Below are positions 18,397-26,934 of a DNA stretch of 64,000 bases, piece by piece. The position numbers and the translations under genes were made by a program. Position 1 is the stretch's first letter; the number at the start of each line of letters is the position of its first letter. Below the pieces are notes generated by a model, which saw only the letters and a program-made list of their open reading frames with translations, was not told the origin of the DNA and did not search any database. Source of the DNA: Streptomyces sp. NBC_00289 (GTDB taxonomy: Bacteria > Actinomycetota > Actinomycetes > Streptomycetales > Streptomycetaceae); assembly GCF_041435115.1 (NCBI RefSeq), contig NZ_CP108046.1, forward strand, positions 434,001-498,000, read 5' to 3'.

Positions 18397-18510
18397 TCAG
18401 CAGAAACAGGTAAGGACAACCTGAGGCTGCTTCTTCAGAACCTTGACGCGCTTCACAATAACACCATCCCTTGACTTTGCATTTTTGTTGATTGGAGTGA
18501 ATGTACTCAT
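18397..18510 (-). CDS. putative RiPP precursor peptide, C-terminal Cys-Phe-Cys
   Basis: A 37-codon ORF from ATG 18510 to TGA 18397, immediately upstream of the operon and in the same direction. The N-terminus is MSTFTPINKN; the middle is very basic (Lys/Arg at positions 9, 12, 14, 20, 21, 23, 26 and 27) and has alternating Val/Lys; the end is VVLTCFC. The only two cysteines are at 35 and 37, where MNIO enzymes such as TglH act. A leader of about 28-30 residues and a short C-terminal core are inferred. A weak point is the absence of a good Shine-Dalgarno before the ATG; an in-frame GTG at 18531 is an alternative start. The ORF lies in AT-richer DNA than its surroundings. Confidence 0.6.
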   Translation of the reverse strand: MSTFTPINKNAKSRDGVIVKRVKVLKKQPQVVLTCFC

Positions 18511-18532
18511 TTGCCAGAATGGGGATGCCACT

Positions 18533-18606
18533 TGACGTCATGAACCGTACATCGACTTAAAGTTAACCCCGAGGCCATTGCGACGACTTGAGTAATTGCA
18601 ACTCAA
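18533..18606 (-). promoter_or_regulatory. possible operator palindromes upstream of the precursor
   Basis: Two short palindromes lie in the AT-rich leader: TGACGTCA at 18533-18540 and TTGAGT-N7-ACTCAA at 18588-18606. Both are within 100 bp upstream of the precursor start, where a promoter is expected. No convincing -35/-10 pair was found. The remaining stretch to 18785 holds no supported gene. Confidence 0.25.
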
Positions 18607-18785
18607 TCCGACCAACTCCCTTACATGGAGGGCAACCTGAGTGACCATCATGAGGATCTGTCAACGATGATCGGAGAAAACGCGGTTGACGGTGTTGTGT
18701 CCAGACTCTCCTTGTTTAAGGCAAGTGTGACGTCCCGTCAGTTTGCCTTTGTACTGAGCTTGTTCAGCGTGGCCACTGAGCTTCT

Positions 18786-19537
18786 TCAGCGTTGCTTCTC
18801 CAGGGTGAGGACGGCCTTGGCGATTGACGTGAGTGTGTTGGGACTGACGCGGGCTTTGCGGAAGATCCGCCAGGCTTTGAGTCGTGCGAAGGCCCGTTCG
18901 ACGGGCGAGCGGAGTCGGGCGTGTGCCCGGTTGACGGCCTTCTCTTTGACGGTGAGCTCACGGTTTCGGTGTCTTTTGACGGGTGTGGCGAACGTTCCGC
19001 CGGCACCCTGGTACGCCTTGTCCGCGAGGGCGGGGATCTTCAGTCGCTCACAGATGGGGCGATGTTGTGGGTGCGGGCGGCTGTGATGTCCGCGGTCCGT
19101 CCGGGCAGGGCCGGCGAGTACCAGACGAGCTCACCGGCCGGGCCGGTGACCGTCTGGATGTTCACGCCGTGCTTGCCGTGCTTGCCTGAATAGTCGTCCT
19201 GGCTGTTGCCCACGCGGTCGCATTCGGCGAGCGTGCCGTCGACGAGGATGTACTCAGGGCGGGCTTGCCGCAGCGCGTGAGTGAGAGAGGGCGCGCGGGC
19301 GGCCAGGTGGGTGATCACGCTGTGTACATGTGCGTGGGCGGTGCTCTCGCTGATCCGGAAGCCGGCGGCGATCTGGGCGAGGGTGTCGTGCTTGCGTAGG
19401 TACACGAGCGTGATGAGGGCCCGCTGAGAGGCCGGCAGTTTGCACCGGCGGTCACCCTCGCGGGTGATGATCAGCATCGTGACCCACTCCACGAGGGCAT
19501 GCGGAAGGTCGAGTGCGGCAGGATAGGTAACCAACAA
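18786..19537 (-). pseudogene. IS5-family DDE transposase, one frameshift
   Basis: From 19537 the minus strand encodes [20 protein letters not shown], the helix-turn-helix segment [30 protein letters not shown] and the GKHGKHGVN strand. The frame breaks near 19050, and the rest (ALADKAYQGAGG, then [20 protein letters not shown]) runs in another frame to 18786. It is related to, but distinct from, the three-copy IS5 type. Confidence 0.8.
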
Positions 19538-19564
19538 GGCTCCCTGACAAATGAGTTGAGACGT

Positions 19565-19772
19565 GAGTGGGGCGTTCTGCGAGTCGTCGTGGCCGGTTGT
19601 CGGGTTTGGCGGGTTGCGGTTGAGCGGTCCTGCGGTGTTCTGGAAACGTGGCCGAGCGGCAGCCGTACCCGAGTGATCTGTCGGACGAGGCGTGGGAGCT
19701 GATCCGGCCGGTCATCACGTCCTGGAAGGGGCAGCACCGCTCGGTCAGCGGCCACGAAGGCCAGTACGGGAT
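19565..19772 (+). pseudogene. truncated end of the passenger-type IS5 element
   Basis: Contains the terminal repeat (AGTGGGGCGTTCTGCGAG, one base longer than at 8457) and the first 42 codons of the transposase, identical in protein to the copy at 9775 up to EGQYGM, where IS66-like sequence takes over. Confidence 0.8.
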
Positions 19773-20839
19773 GGAGTGGGCCATCGCCTGCTCGCGGGTC
19801 GGTGAGGTGCTGGCCCCGGCGGGCGAGAGCGGGCAGGACCGCGCCCGGGTCGAGGGGACCGCGTCGGCCGCCGGGGAGCAGACCGGAAAGAGGTCGCAGG
19901 TGCCGGATGCGGCGAATATGAAGCCGCTGGTGCCGGTGTGGCGTGAGGGGCTGGCCTGGTCGGTGCTGTCGGTGGACTACCAGCGCATCCTGCAGGTGCT
20001 CGCGGACCGCCACCGGCTCCATCAAGGGCCGCTGACCTGCCAGGAGAGGGCCGCGGCGTTCGGCATGGAAGCAGTTGACCGCGTGCGCTGTGGTCGGCTT
20101 CGACGAGACCGGCACCCGCATCGCCGGACGCACCTGCTGGGTGCACACCGCCTGCACCCGCTCGCTGACGCTCTACCTGGTGCACACCCGGCGCGGGGTG
20201 GATGCGTTCGAGGCGATGGACGTGCTGCCCGACTTCACCGGGCTCGCGGTCCATGACGGCTGGAAGCCTTACAAGACCGACGCCGGCGCCGTCCATGCCC
20301 TGCAACGCGCACCACCTGCGCGAACTCGCGGCCGCGGTGGAGAACGCGACCGAGGACTCGCCGCAGGAGTGGGCCCAAGACCTCGCCGGGCTGCTGGTGG
20401 AGGTCTGGGACCAGATCAAGGACATCCGGGCCACCCACGAGCAGGCCTGCGGCTTCACCGTGAAACACTGGAGCGCATCACGGCCCGCGAGGAGATCATC
20501 GCCGCCGGACGGACCCTGCACCCGCCGCGCGCACCCGGCCAGCCCCGCCGGAAGCGGTCGAAGCCGGCGAACCTGCTCGACCGGTTGGACGCCGAACGCG
20601 ACCAGGTGCTGCGGTTCGCCTTCGACTGGCGGGTGCCGTTCGACAGCAACACCAGCGAGCAGGCCATCCGGATAAACAAGGTGCAGCAGAAGATCACCGG
20701 CGGCTGGCGCACGATGCCCGGCGCCGAACGCTTCTTACGCGGCTACCTGTCCACCGCCACGAAACAGGGCAAGAACCTGCTCGACGCCATCATTCGGCTC
20801 TTCGACGACCGAGGCGCCTGGATCCCCACCCCGACCTGA
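19773..20839 (+). pseudogene. IS66-family transposase remnant
   Basis: The best-preserved part is VVGFDETGTRIAGRTCWVH, then FTGLAVHDGWKPYKT in one frame, HLRELAAAVENATEDSPQEW in another, and RVPFDSNTSEQAIRINKVQQ to the end in the first: the core and C-terminus of an IS66 TnpC. Two or more frameshifts break it and the N-terminal third is unrecognisable. Confidence 0.75.
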
Positions 20840-20854
20840 CCACCAAACCAGTCA

Positions 20855-21042
20855 CACCCGGGAAAGACCTCACACTCAAACAGAAGTGCGTCAACCGGGC
20901 TCACTCGCGAGTCCGTTGGTCTGTTGAACGGACCATCGCGGAGATCAAGACCTGGCGCATCCTCCGCAAAGCGCGCTGCCACCCCACCGCAATCACGTCA
21001 ATCACCAAAGCCATCCTCACCCTGGAGACTCATCGCTGAACA
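20855..21042 (+). pseudogene. IS5-family transposase, C-terminal fragment
   Basis: Encodes VNRAHSRVRWSVERTIAEIK and WRILRKARCHPTAITS, the conserved end of the IS5/DDE_Tnp_4 type with its catalytic Glu, ending at a TGA near 21042. Confidence 0.7.
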
Positions 21043-21102
21043 AGCTCACTGAGCTTCAAAGCGTGGTGTCGGCACGGGCTGACGGCTCATGATCCCTGCG
21101 GT

Positions 21103-21600
21103 ATGCCGACCTGCATGAGGTATGTGCAAGGGGGCGGGCTGACCGGCGAGCGGCAGGCGTTCCGCGAGAAGTTGAGGTTGGAAACGGCCGTGCGGTTCGC
21201 CCAGGGCGACGAGAACGTGGTCATCAGGTACGACCTGCGGGTGAGCGTCCGGTCGGTTCAGCGCTGGCGCAGGGTGGTCCCAGGACGGGCCGAGAGCCCT
21301 GGCCTCCAGAGGGCCGGCGTCGTTGCCGCGGCTCAGTGACGAGTTGTTCGCCGTGCTGGAACGGGAGCTGGCCAAGGTCCGGTGGCACACGGCTGGCCGG
21401 ACCAGACCTGGACCCTGTCACGGATCAGGACCCTCATCGGGCGCCGGTTCCATAAGAGCTACACCGTGCAGGGTGTAGCCGCGCTGCTCAAGCGGCACGG
21501 CTGGAGCTGCCAGGTCCCCGCCCGGCGGGCGATCGAGAGGGACGAAGAGGTCGTCGAACCGGGCCGCGTACTCCTCCAACGGACCCGGCGCGGGCGGACA
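21103..21600 (+). pseudogene. IS630-family transposase N-terminal fragment
   Basis: Two frames give a helix-turn-helix start (MRYVQGGGLTGERQAFREKL, then YDLRVSVRSVQRWRRV) and a second DNA-binding segment (DQTWTLSRIRTLIGRRFHKS, GVAALLKRHGWSCQVPARRA). No catalytic domain follows. Confidence 0.65.
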
Positions 21601-21719
21601 CGGGCGGCGAGCAGCCATCTTCAGCCCCCAACAAGGCAGTTGACTCCTACCACCGGCCTATGACCAACCCAACCCGTCGTCAATCCCCACCACCGGCCGG
21701 ATTTAACGAACTACCGTTA

Positions 21720-22887
21720 CTGACTTCGGCTCGTTAGGGTGAATCTTCGCGAAGTCCCTGAGGGGCCTGTGGTGGTGGCTGTATTCCGTGGTGTGTGAGG
21801 TATGCGGATGGGGGCGGGCTGACCTCTGCGGGGCGCCGGCGCCGGGAAACGATACGGATGCGGGCAGCCGAGTTGTTCGAGCAGAAGATCAAGCCGCCGG
21901 AGGTTGCAAGGCGCCTGCGGGTGAGCCTGAAATCGGCTTACCGATGGCACCAGTTGTGGCGGGACGGAGGTCGTGAGGCTCTGACCTCGCGTGGCCCGAG
22001 CGGGTCGCGATGCCGTTTGTCACCGCGCTGCCTGGAGAAGCTCGCCGGGTATCTCGAGCAGGGACCAGCCGCGCATGGATGGGTGGAGGACCAGGTGTGG
22101 ACCGCTGCTCGGGTGGCCACGCTGATCGGCAGGAAGTTCCACCTCTCCTACAGCGTCTCGGGAGCCACCAGGCTGATGCACCGGCTCGGCTTCAGCCCAC
22201 AGGTCCCCGCGCGGCGGATTGCCGAACGCGACGAGCAGGCCGTCACCGCGTGGAAGGAGACGACCTGGGCGGAGATAAAAGAGCCCGGGCGGCCTGCGGA
22301 GGCTACATCTGCTTCGAGGACGAAGCGGGTTTCACCCGCCGACCGCCCAAAGGGCGAACCTGGGGCCGGCGCGGCCGCACCCCGGTCGTGACGGTCAGCG
22401 GCCGCCGCTCGGGGCGCCTGTCGGTGGCCGGGCTGATCGCCATGCGGCCAGGCTCACGAACCCGGCTGTGCCACCGCCTGCGCACCCACCCCGCAGGCAA
22501 GGGCAAGCGCCGCAGCATGGGCGAGCGCGACTTCATCGCGCTGATCGACGGCGTCCACCACCTCCTCAAGGCGCCGATCGTGCTGGTGTGGGACCGGCTC
22601 AACACCCACGTCTCCCACGCCATGCGTGAACTGATCGCCGAACGTGAATGGCTCAAGGTGTTCCTGCTCCCCGCCTACTCACCCGACCTCAACCCCGTCG
22701 AGTGGGTATGGGCGCACGTCAAACGGAGCCTGGCCAACCTCGCCGTCGTCGCCCTCGACCGGCTCCAAACCCTCGTTCGCAACCGGCTCAAACGCCTCCA
22801 GTACCGGCCCGACACCCTCGACGGCTTCATAGCCGGCACCGGCCTGACCCTCGACAATCCAGCGTCACCCTGACAAGCCGAAGTCAG
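21720..22887 (+). mobile_element. IS630-family element, copy 1
   Basis: A 1168-bp unit with ends CTGACTTCGGCT and its complement, flanked by TA on both sides (21718-21719 and 22888-22889), the IS630 target. The same unit of the same length is at 29609-30776, and a remnant of one end is at 26808-26925. Confidence 0.85.
21795..22873 (+). CDS. IS630-family transposase in two overlapping frames (copy 1)
   Basis: The upstream frame (21795-22391) carries the two helix-turn-helix domains: KPPEVARRLRVSLKSAYRWH and ARVATLIGRKFHLSYSV. The downstream frame, entered near 22285, carries the DDE domain: CFEDEAGFTRRPPKG, VLVWDRLNTHVSHAMRELIA and LLPAYSPDLNPVEWVW. The overlap is in the same place in both copies, as expected for IS630 elements that use programmed frameshifting, so I list it as functional in principle. 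Confidence 0.75.
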
Positions 22888-23112
22888 TAACGCCCACGGC
22901 ACCACGTCGTAAGGCCTTCGAGCGCGAGAACGACGGGCCGCGATCCAGAACACTGCCGTCACTCAATTGCCAATGCCCGGCCTTGACCAGGCAGTATGGG
23001 CGTTTCGCCGCGTTTGGGTAGTGGTTGCTCACCCCTCCCACCGCCCTGCGGGTGTGTCCTTAAAAACAGGTCCACCAGATCTCCGTCCACCCGGATCAGG
23101 CAGTGATTACCG

Positions 23113-23565
23113 ATGACTCCCCCCACCACCACACCTCCCCGACAGTCGCAACGCGCAGCATCCGACCAGCCGCGCCTCTTCGACCTGCCGCTGGAGCACG
23201 GGCCGACCGCTCCGGCCGCAGCACGTCACCAAGCCCGCCCGGTCCTGGCCTCCTGGGGCCTCACCCAGACACAGGTCTACGACACGCTGCTGGTGATCTC
23301 CGAGCTGGTCACCAACGCCATCACCCACGCGGCACCCCCGTCACCCTGCACCTGCAGGCCGCCACAGCACGCGGCCAGCTACACGTCCGCGTCAGCGACG
23401 GCGGCCCCCAGCCCACCCCCGCCACCTGGGCAGCCTCCCGGCCCGGAGACGAACACAGCCGCGGCACCACCATCATCAACGCCCTCACCCACCAGACCGG
23501 CGCCCACACAGACCCCGACCCCCGCAGGCCTCATCAACCACTGGGCAAACCTGACCGCCGCCTAA
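23113..23565 (+). pseudogene. decayed copy of the RsbW-like ATPase
   Basis: Begins in frame with FDLPLEHGPTAPAAARHQAR, then LLVISELVTNAITHA, as in the gene at 97. It shifts near 23338 to another frame (VRVSDGGPQPTP, DEHSRGTTIINALTHQTG) and returns near 23530 to GLINHWANLTAA. Two compensating frameshifts scramble the ATP-binding part. The 210 bp before it hold no supported gene. Confidence 0.75.
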
Positions 23566-23649
23566 AACCATCAGGACACAGCAAAGACCATCCCACAGCA
23601 CACAGGCCTGTCGGCCAGGTGGCACGCAGGTGGGCCAGCGCACCAACAC

Positions 23650-23831
23650 GACCTGCTCCACATCCACACCCAGCGCCGCATCACCGGTGAACTCGACATC
23701 GCCACTACCCCCTCCTCGACGACGCAGTCACCGCCTGCATAACCCACCCCACCCGCCACCTCTGCGCCGACCTCAGCAGCCTCATCTTCTGCGACACCAC
23801 CGGCCTCCAGGCCCTGCCCTGCACCGCATGA
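23650..23831 (+). pseudogene. decayed STAS-domain gene
   Basis: Mixed frames encode RRITGELDIATTP, then HLCADLSSLIFCDTTGLQAL, matching the STAS protein at 614-1003. The pair order is the same as at the left end of the window. An ISAs1 element begins about 25 bp later. Confidence 0.65.
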
Positions 23832-23856
23832 CAGTGACCATCAACACCACCCAAGC

Positions 23857-25319
23857 CCAGGGCCCCGGCGTGTGCCTGGATCGTCCGGTTTGGTTATGTG
23901 ATGCCGTAGAGGGCGAGGACGCGGGGGCGCTCGGTGTGGGCTCGTCGTCCGGCGGCGGTGTTGACGTAGCCGGCGAGCTTGAGCGCGCTGCGGATCAGGT
24001 CGCGGAGGGTAGCGAGTACGGCGGGCGCGTTGCGGGTTCTGACCTGGGACTTGTCCTCGTTGAAAGTGACATCTCGACACCAGTGGACGGTATTTTCCAC
24101 GGTCCAGTGCCCGCGAGCCCAGGACGCGATCTCGGCTGCGTTCGCTTCCTCGGCGGGCAGGTCGGTGATGGCGTAGACGGTCTCGCTGGACCATTTTTTC
24201 GCCCCGTAGAGACGGCGTCGGCGCTGGATCCGCAGGACCTGGGCCGCGTGCGGGAAGAGCAGGCCCTCGACGGTGACGACCTGCACGAGCCGCTGCTCGT
24301 GACGGCCGTGGCCCCGGGCGTCGTCGCGGTGGATCACAGGGATCTCCTTCCAGGGCAGGGCGTGGAGTTGACGGGCCTGGCCGCGCTGGTTGTTCTTGAT
24401 GGTCAGCAGGTAGTGAGCGCCGCGTTCGCGCAGGTAGATGGCGTGGTCGCGTTGGGCGTGGAGGGCATCGGCGGTAACGACCACCCCCGTGAGATCCGCG
24501 TCGTCGATCTGGTCGAGGAGAGGTGCGAACTCGGGGATTTCGTTGGTCTTCGCGCCGATCTCGCGGGAGGCGAGAGTGACACCGTCGCCGTGACGGACGG
24601 CGGACAGGACGAAGACGCGGCTGCCGTCCGGGCGCCTCGCGCCGCGCAGGCACTTGCCGTCCACCGCGATCGCCCGCCGCCGGAGCCGTACCGGCTCGGC
24701 GCGGGCGGCCGCCCGGTGAGCCCGGCGCTGTTCACGTTCGGTGCCACCGTCGGGCATCACCGGCTCCGGCCGGCGGGGCTGTGCGGACAGCAGAGGCCGA
24801 AGGTAGTCGTAACCGGCCGCGCCGATCTCACCGGGATCGAGTCGCCCCAGGACGCTGCGCAGGGTTTTCTCGCTCGGCACCCGGTAGCGGCCAAGGAGTG
24901 GGTGGTAGGGCAGGCCGAAGGCGGCCAGTTCCTCCGGCGCCGCACGTCGGCACCACTCCGCCGCCGCGGTGATCGAGTCGTGGCCGGACGGGGTCATCGC
25001 GCAGACCACCAGGGCCAGCAGCGAGGAGAGCCGGTACCGCACTCCGCAAGCCCCTCTCGGATCGGTGACCGACTCGAACTCGGCGACCAGGCAGCGCACT
25101 TGCTCCTTGGCGGCACCCTCGCCGAGGGCTTCCAGGCAGGGCGCACAAGGCACGGGGACAGCGACAAGGGATGATGGAGAAACGAACACGGCACCTTCGT
25201 GGATCTTGCAGCGTAGAGAACTACATGATCCACAGGTGCCGTGTTCACCTGCTTCCGGGGCCCACCACCGAGATCAACACCCCAGACCGGGACGATCCAG
25301 GCACTCGCCGGGGCCCTGG
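23857..25319 (-). mobile_element. ISAs1-family element, copy 1
   Basis: Ends AGGGCCCCGGCG and the complementary CGCCGGGGCCCT form inverted repeats that extend into GTGCCTGGATCGTCC. The transposase is intact. Copy 2 is at 43327-44789. The exact outer base is uncertain by one or two. Confidence 0.8.
23894..25189 (-). CDS. ISAs1-family transposase
   Basis: A 431-residue intact transposase. The N-terminal part has LVAEFESVTDPRGACGVRYR and the helical LLALVVCAMTPSGHDSI. The DDE core includes IAVDGKCLRGARRPDG (first Asp), VVTADALHAQRDHA (second Asp) and the C-terminal ASWARGHWTVENTVHWCRDV (Glu), followed by FNEDKSQVRTRNAPAVLATL. Confidence 0.9.
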   Translation of the reverse strand: MFVSPSSLVAVPVPCAPCLEALGEGAAKEQVRCLVAEFESVTDPRGACGVRYRLSSLLALVVCAMTPSGHDSITAAAEWCRRAAPEELAAFGLPYHPLLGRYRVPSEKTLRSVLGRLDPGEIGAAGYDYLRPLLSAQPRRPEPVMPDGGTEREQRRAHRAAARAEPVRLRRRAIAVDGKCLRGARRPDGSRVFVLSAVRHGDGVTLASREIGAKTNEIPEFAPLLDQIDDADLTGVVVTADALHAQRDHAIYLRERGAHYLLTIKNNQRGQARQLHALPWKEIPVIHRDDARGHGRHEQRLVQVVTVEGLLFPHAAQVLRIQRRRRLYGAKKWSSETVYAITDLPAEEANAAEIASWARGHWTVENTVHWCRDVTFNEDKSQVRTRNAPAVLATLRDLIRSALKLAGYVNTAAGRRAHTERPRVLALYGIT

Positions 25320-25320
25320 G

Positions 25321-25445
25321 AGAGTGCTCCTTTCCGTACAGCCAACAAGACCCTGAGCAAGTCCCCATCGTTGCAGTTCAGGAGCACTCTCCGCTTATTT
25401 GGTCAAGGCATGGACGGGCACGCTCGTGAAAGCGCGAGGCTAGAG
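25321..25445 (-). repeat. IS1380 end remnant
   Basis: The sequence after the ISAs1 end (acagccaacaagaccctgag, then gctcgtgaaagcgcgaggc) matches the leader and right terminal repeat of the IS1380 element at 37150-37283. Only the end survives. 25446-25575 holds nothing recognisable. Confidence 0.6.
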
Positions 25446-25575
25446 ACCTGAAAGATCATCAGAAGTCGCGCTGGTTTGCCACCTCACCCCGAACGGGCAA
25501 CCAGTCAAACTGGGCGTGTCGCGTGAAGCAGGAACAACGCCGGGGCCGTGGCACGCAGGACGTATGGGTGTCTGA

Positions 25576-26304
25576 TCAGTATGGGCCGTTGACGTTGTCG
25601 ATCGAGCCGTACTTGTCGGCAGCGTAGTTGCAGGCTGCCGTGATGTTGGCGACTGGGTCGTAGGGGTCCATCGACGTGCCGGCCACGTGGTAAACCTGGA
25701 ACGTGGGGTCGATTACCTGGAGGAGGCCCTTAGAGGGGGTGCCCGCGGCCGCGTTGGAGTCCCAATTGTTGATGGCGAGCGGATTGCCGGAAGACTCGCG
25801 CATCACGTTGCGGTAGATGCCGTCGTAGCTGCCCGGAATACCGGCCTTGGCCATGATGGCCAAGGACTGCTTGATCCAACCGTCGAGCTCGTTGGCGTAG
25901 GTAGTGGAGGTTGAAGCGGCAGGTGTTTCCAGAACTGACTCTATCGCCGCAGGTTCCAGCGTTTTGGTTCCCACGGTCAATGTCAAGCCCGCTCTGATGA
26001 GGGCGGGGTTGTCACCAATGACCGCACGGTTCGCCCAGTACAGCTTCTTCCAGCCTCCGCTCGACGGGAATTTCTGCGCGACTTTGCGCAGGGTGTCGCC
26101 CGCAACCGTCTTGTAAGTGATGAGCTGGACGTTGGGGACTACGGCGGCACTGATGAGTTCGAGAGCCCGCGCCGGGGTCGCCGCGTGGGCGCTGGTCGCA
26201 CTCACGAGCGGGAAGGCAAGTGCGATGCAGCCCGTGCCAGCGGTGACCATGCCCCGGGTGATGAGGCCGGTCTTCGTGCGGCGATGCTTACCTCGTGCGG
26301 TCAT
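25576..26304 (-). CDS. secreted LysM / lytic-transglycosylase-like wall hydrolase
   Basis: A 242-residue protein starting at ATG 26304 behind AGAGAGGAC. A twin-basic N-terminus and hydrophobic segment (GCIALAFPLVSATSAHA) form a signal peptide, cleaved around residue 40. A LysM domain follows (ITYKTVAGDTLRKVAQKFP, ALIRAGLTLTV, about 55-110). A C-terminal transglycosylase-type domain has the catalytic-Glu region YRNVMRESSGNPLAINNWDS and GLLQVIDPTF, ending ACNYAADKYGSIDNV. It should bind and cleave peptidoglycan outside the cell. The long leader has a probable c-di-AMP riboswitch, as in other actinobacterial wall-hydrolase genes. Confidence 0.85.
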   Translation of the reverse strand: MTARGKHRRTKTGLITRGMVTAGTGCIALAFPLVSATSAHAATPARALELISAAVVPNVQLITYKTVAGDTLRKVAQKFPSSGGWKKLYWANRAVIGDNPALIRAGLTLTVGTKTLEPAAIESVLETPAASTSTTYANELDGWIKQSLAIMAKAGIPGSYDGIYRNVMRESSGNPLAINNWDSNAAAGTPSKGLLQVIDPTFQVYHVAGTSMDPYDPVANITAACNYAADKYGSIDNVNGPY

Positions 26305-26319
26305 GGCGAATGTCCTCTC

Positions 26320-26515
26320 TGGCGCCCGCGAGGCGAGCTGTCGGGTTCCGGCGGGAAATGCCCGGTCGCGTTCTGGGCGGGGTTCACCCCTAGCCGGTCT
26401 GGTGTCCGGATCGGCGGCTTGCCTGCAAGTCCCTCTCACCCCTGCCATGCGCGGGTGGGTGGGGGTAGCCGGGCGGTGGCAGGATTCAGCGATCTCCCCA
26501 GGATCGACGAAAAGG
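26320..26515 (-). promoter_or_regulatory. probable ydaO/yuaA c-di-AMP riboswitch
   Basis: The 5' leader of the LysM/transglycosylase gene contains blocks characteristic of the ydaO-type aptamer in order: GATCGCTGAATCCTGCC, then CAGGGGTGAGAGGGAC, then CTAGGGGTGAACC, with paired GC arms between them. This riboswitch class is known to sit upstream of cell-wall hydrolase (rpf-like) genes in actinobacteria, where c-di-AMP lowers expression. The call rests on motif order, not on a covariance search. 26550-26806 shows no gene. Confidence 0.7.
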
Positions 26516-26807
26516 TATGTGAAAGCACATGTCCGGAACAAGGCATAATGCCGCCACTAAGATCACTTTGTTGCATTGGGGGCAAGGCAGTGAGTCTCAA
26601 TCGTCCAGAATCGAGTCATCAACTCGCCTGCCGAGAACGGATGATGGAGGGAGACTTGCCGCGTAACCATCCGACCCTTACGTGACTCACTTCACGCGGC
26701 CAAGGAGCCTCAGGCCTTGTCACCGCAGGCAGGCCGCGCAGAATCCCGATGAACCCCTCGAGCGGAGGTCAATGCGGACTGTGCCGGCGAGCGCCCTGTC
26801 CTCTACT

Positions 26808-26925
26808 GACTTCGGCGTAATAGGTTCACTTTGGTCTGTCGAGTGCGAGGCCTGTCCCCGGCGAGGAATCCGTCGAGAATGTTGTGCCTGTACTGCAGCG
26901 CCTTGAGCCGCCTGCATGGTAGAGA
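26808..26925 (-). pseudogene. remnant of an IS630 element end
   Basis: TACTGACTTCGGCGTAATAG resembles the terminal repeat of the 1168-bp IS630 type, and the minus strand then encodes LQYRHNILDGFLAG, the last part of its transposase. The rest is lost where the group II intron ends. Confidence 0.65.
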
Positions 26926-26934
26926 GGGCCAGTC

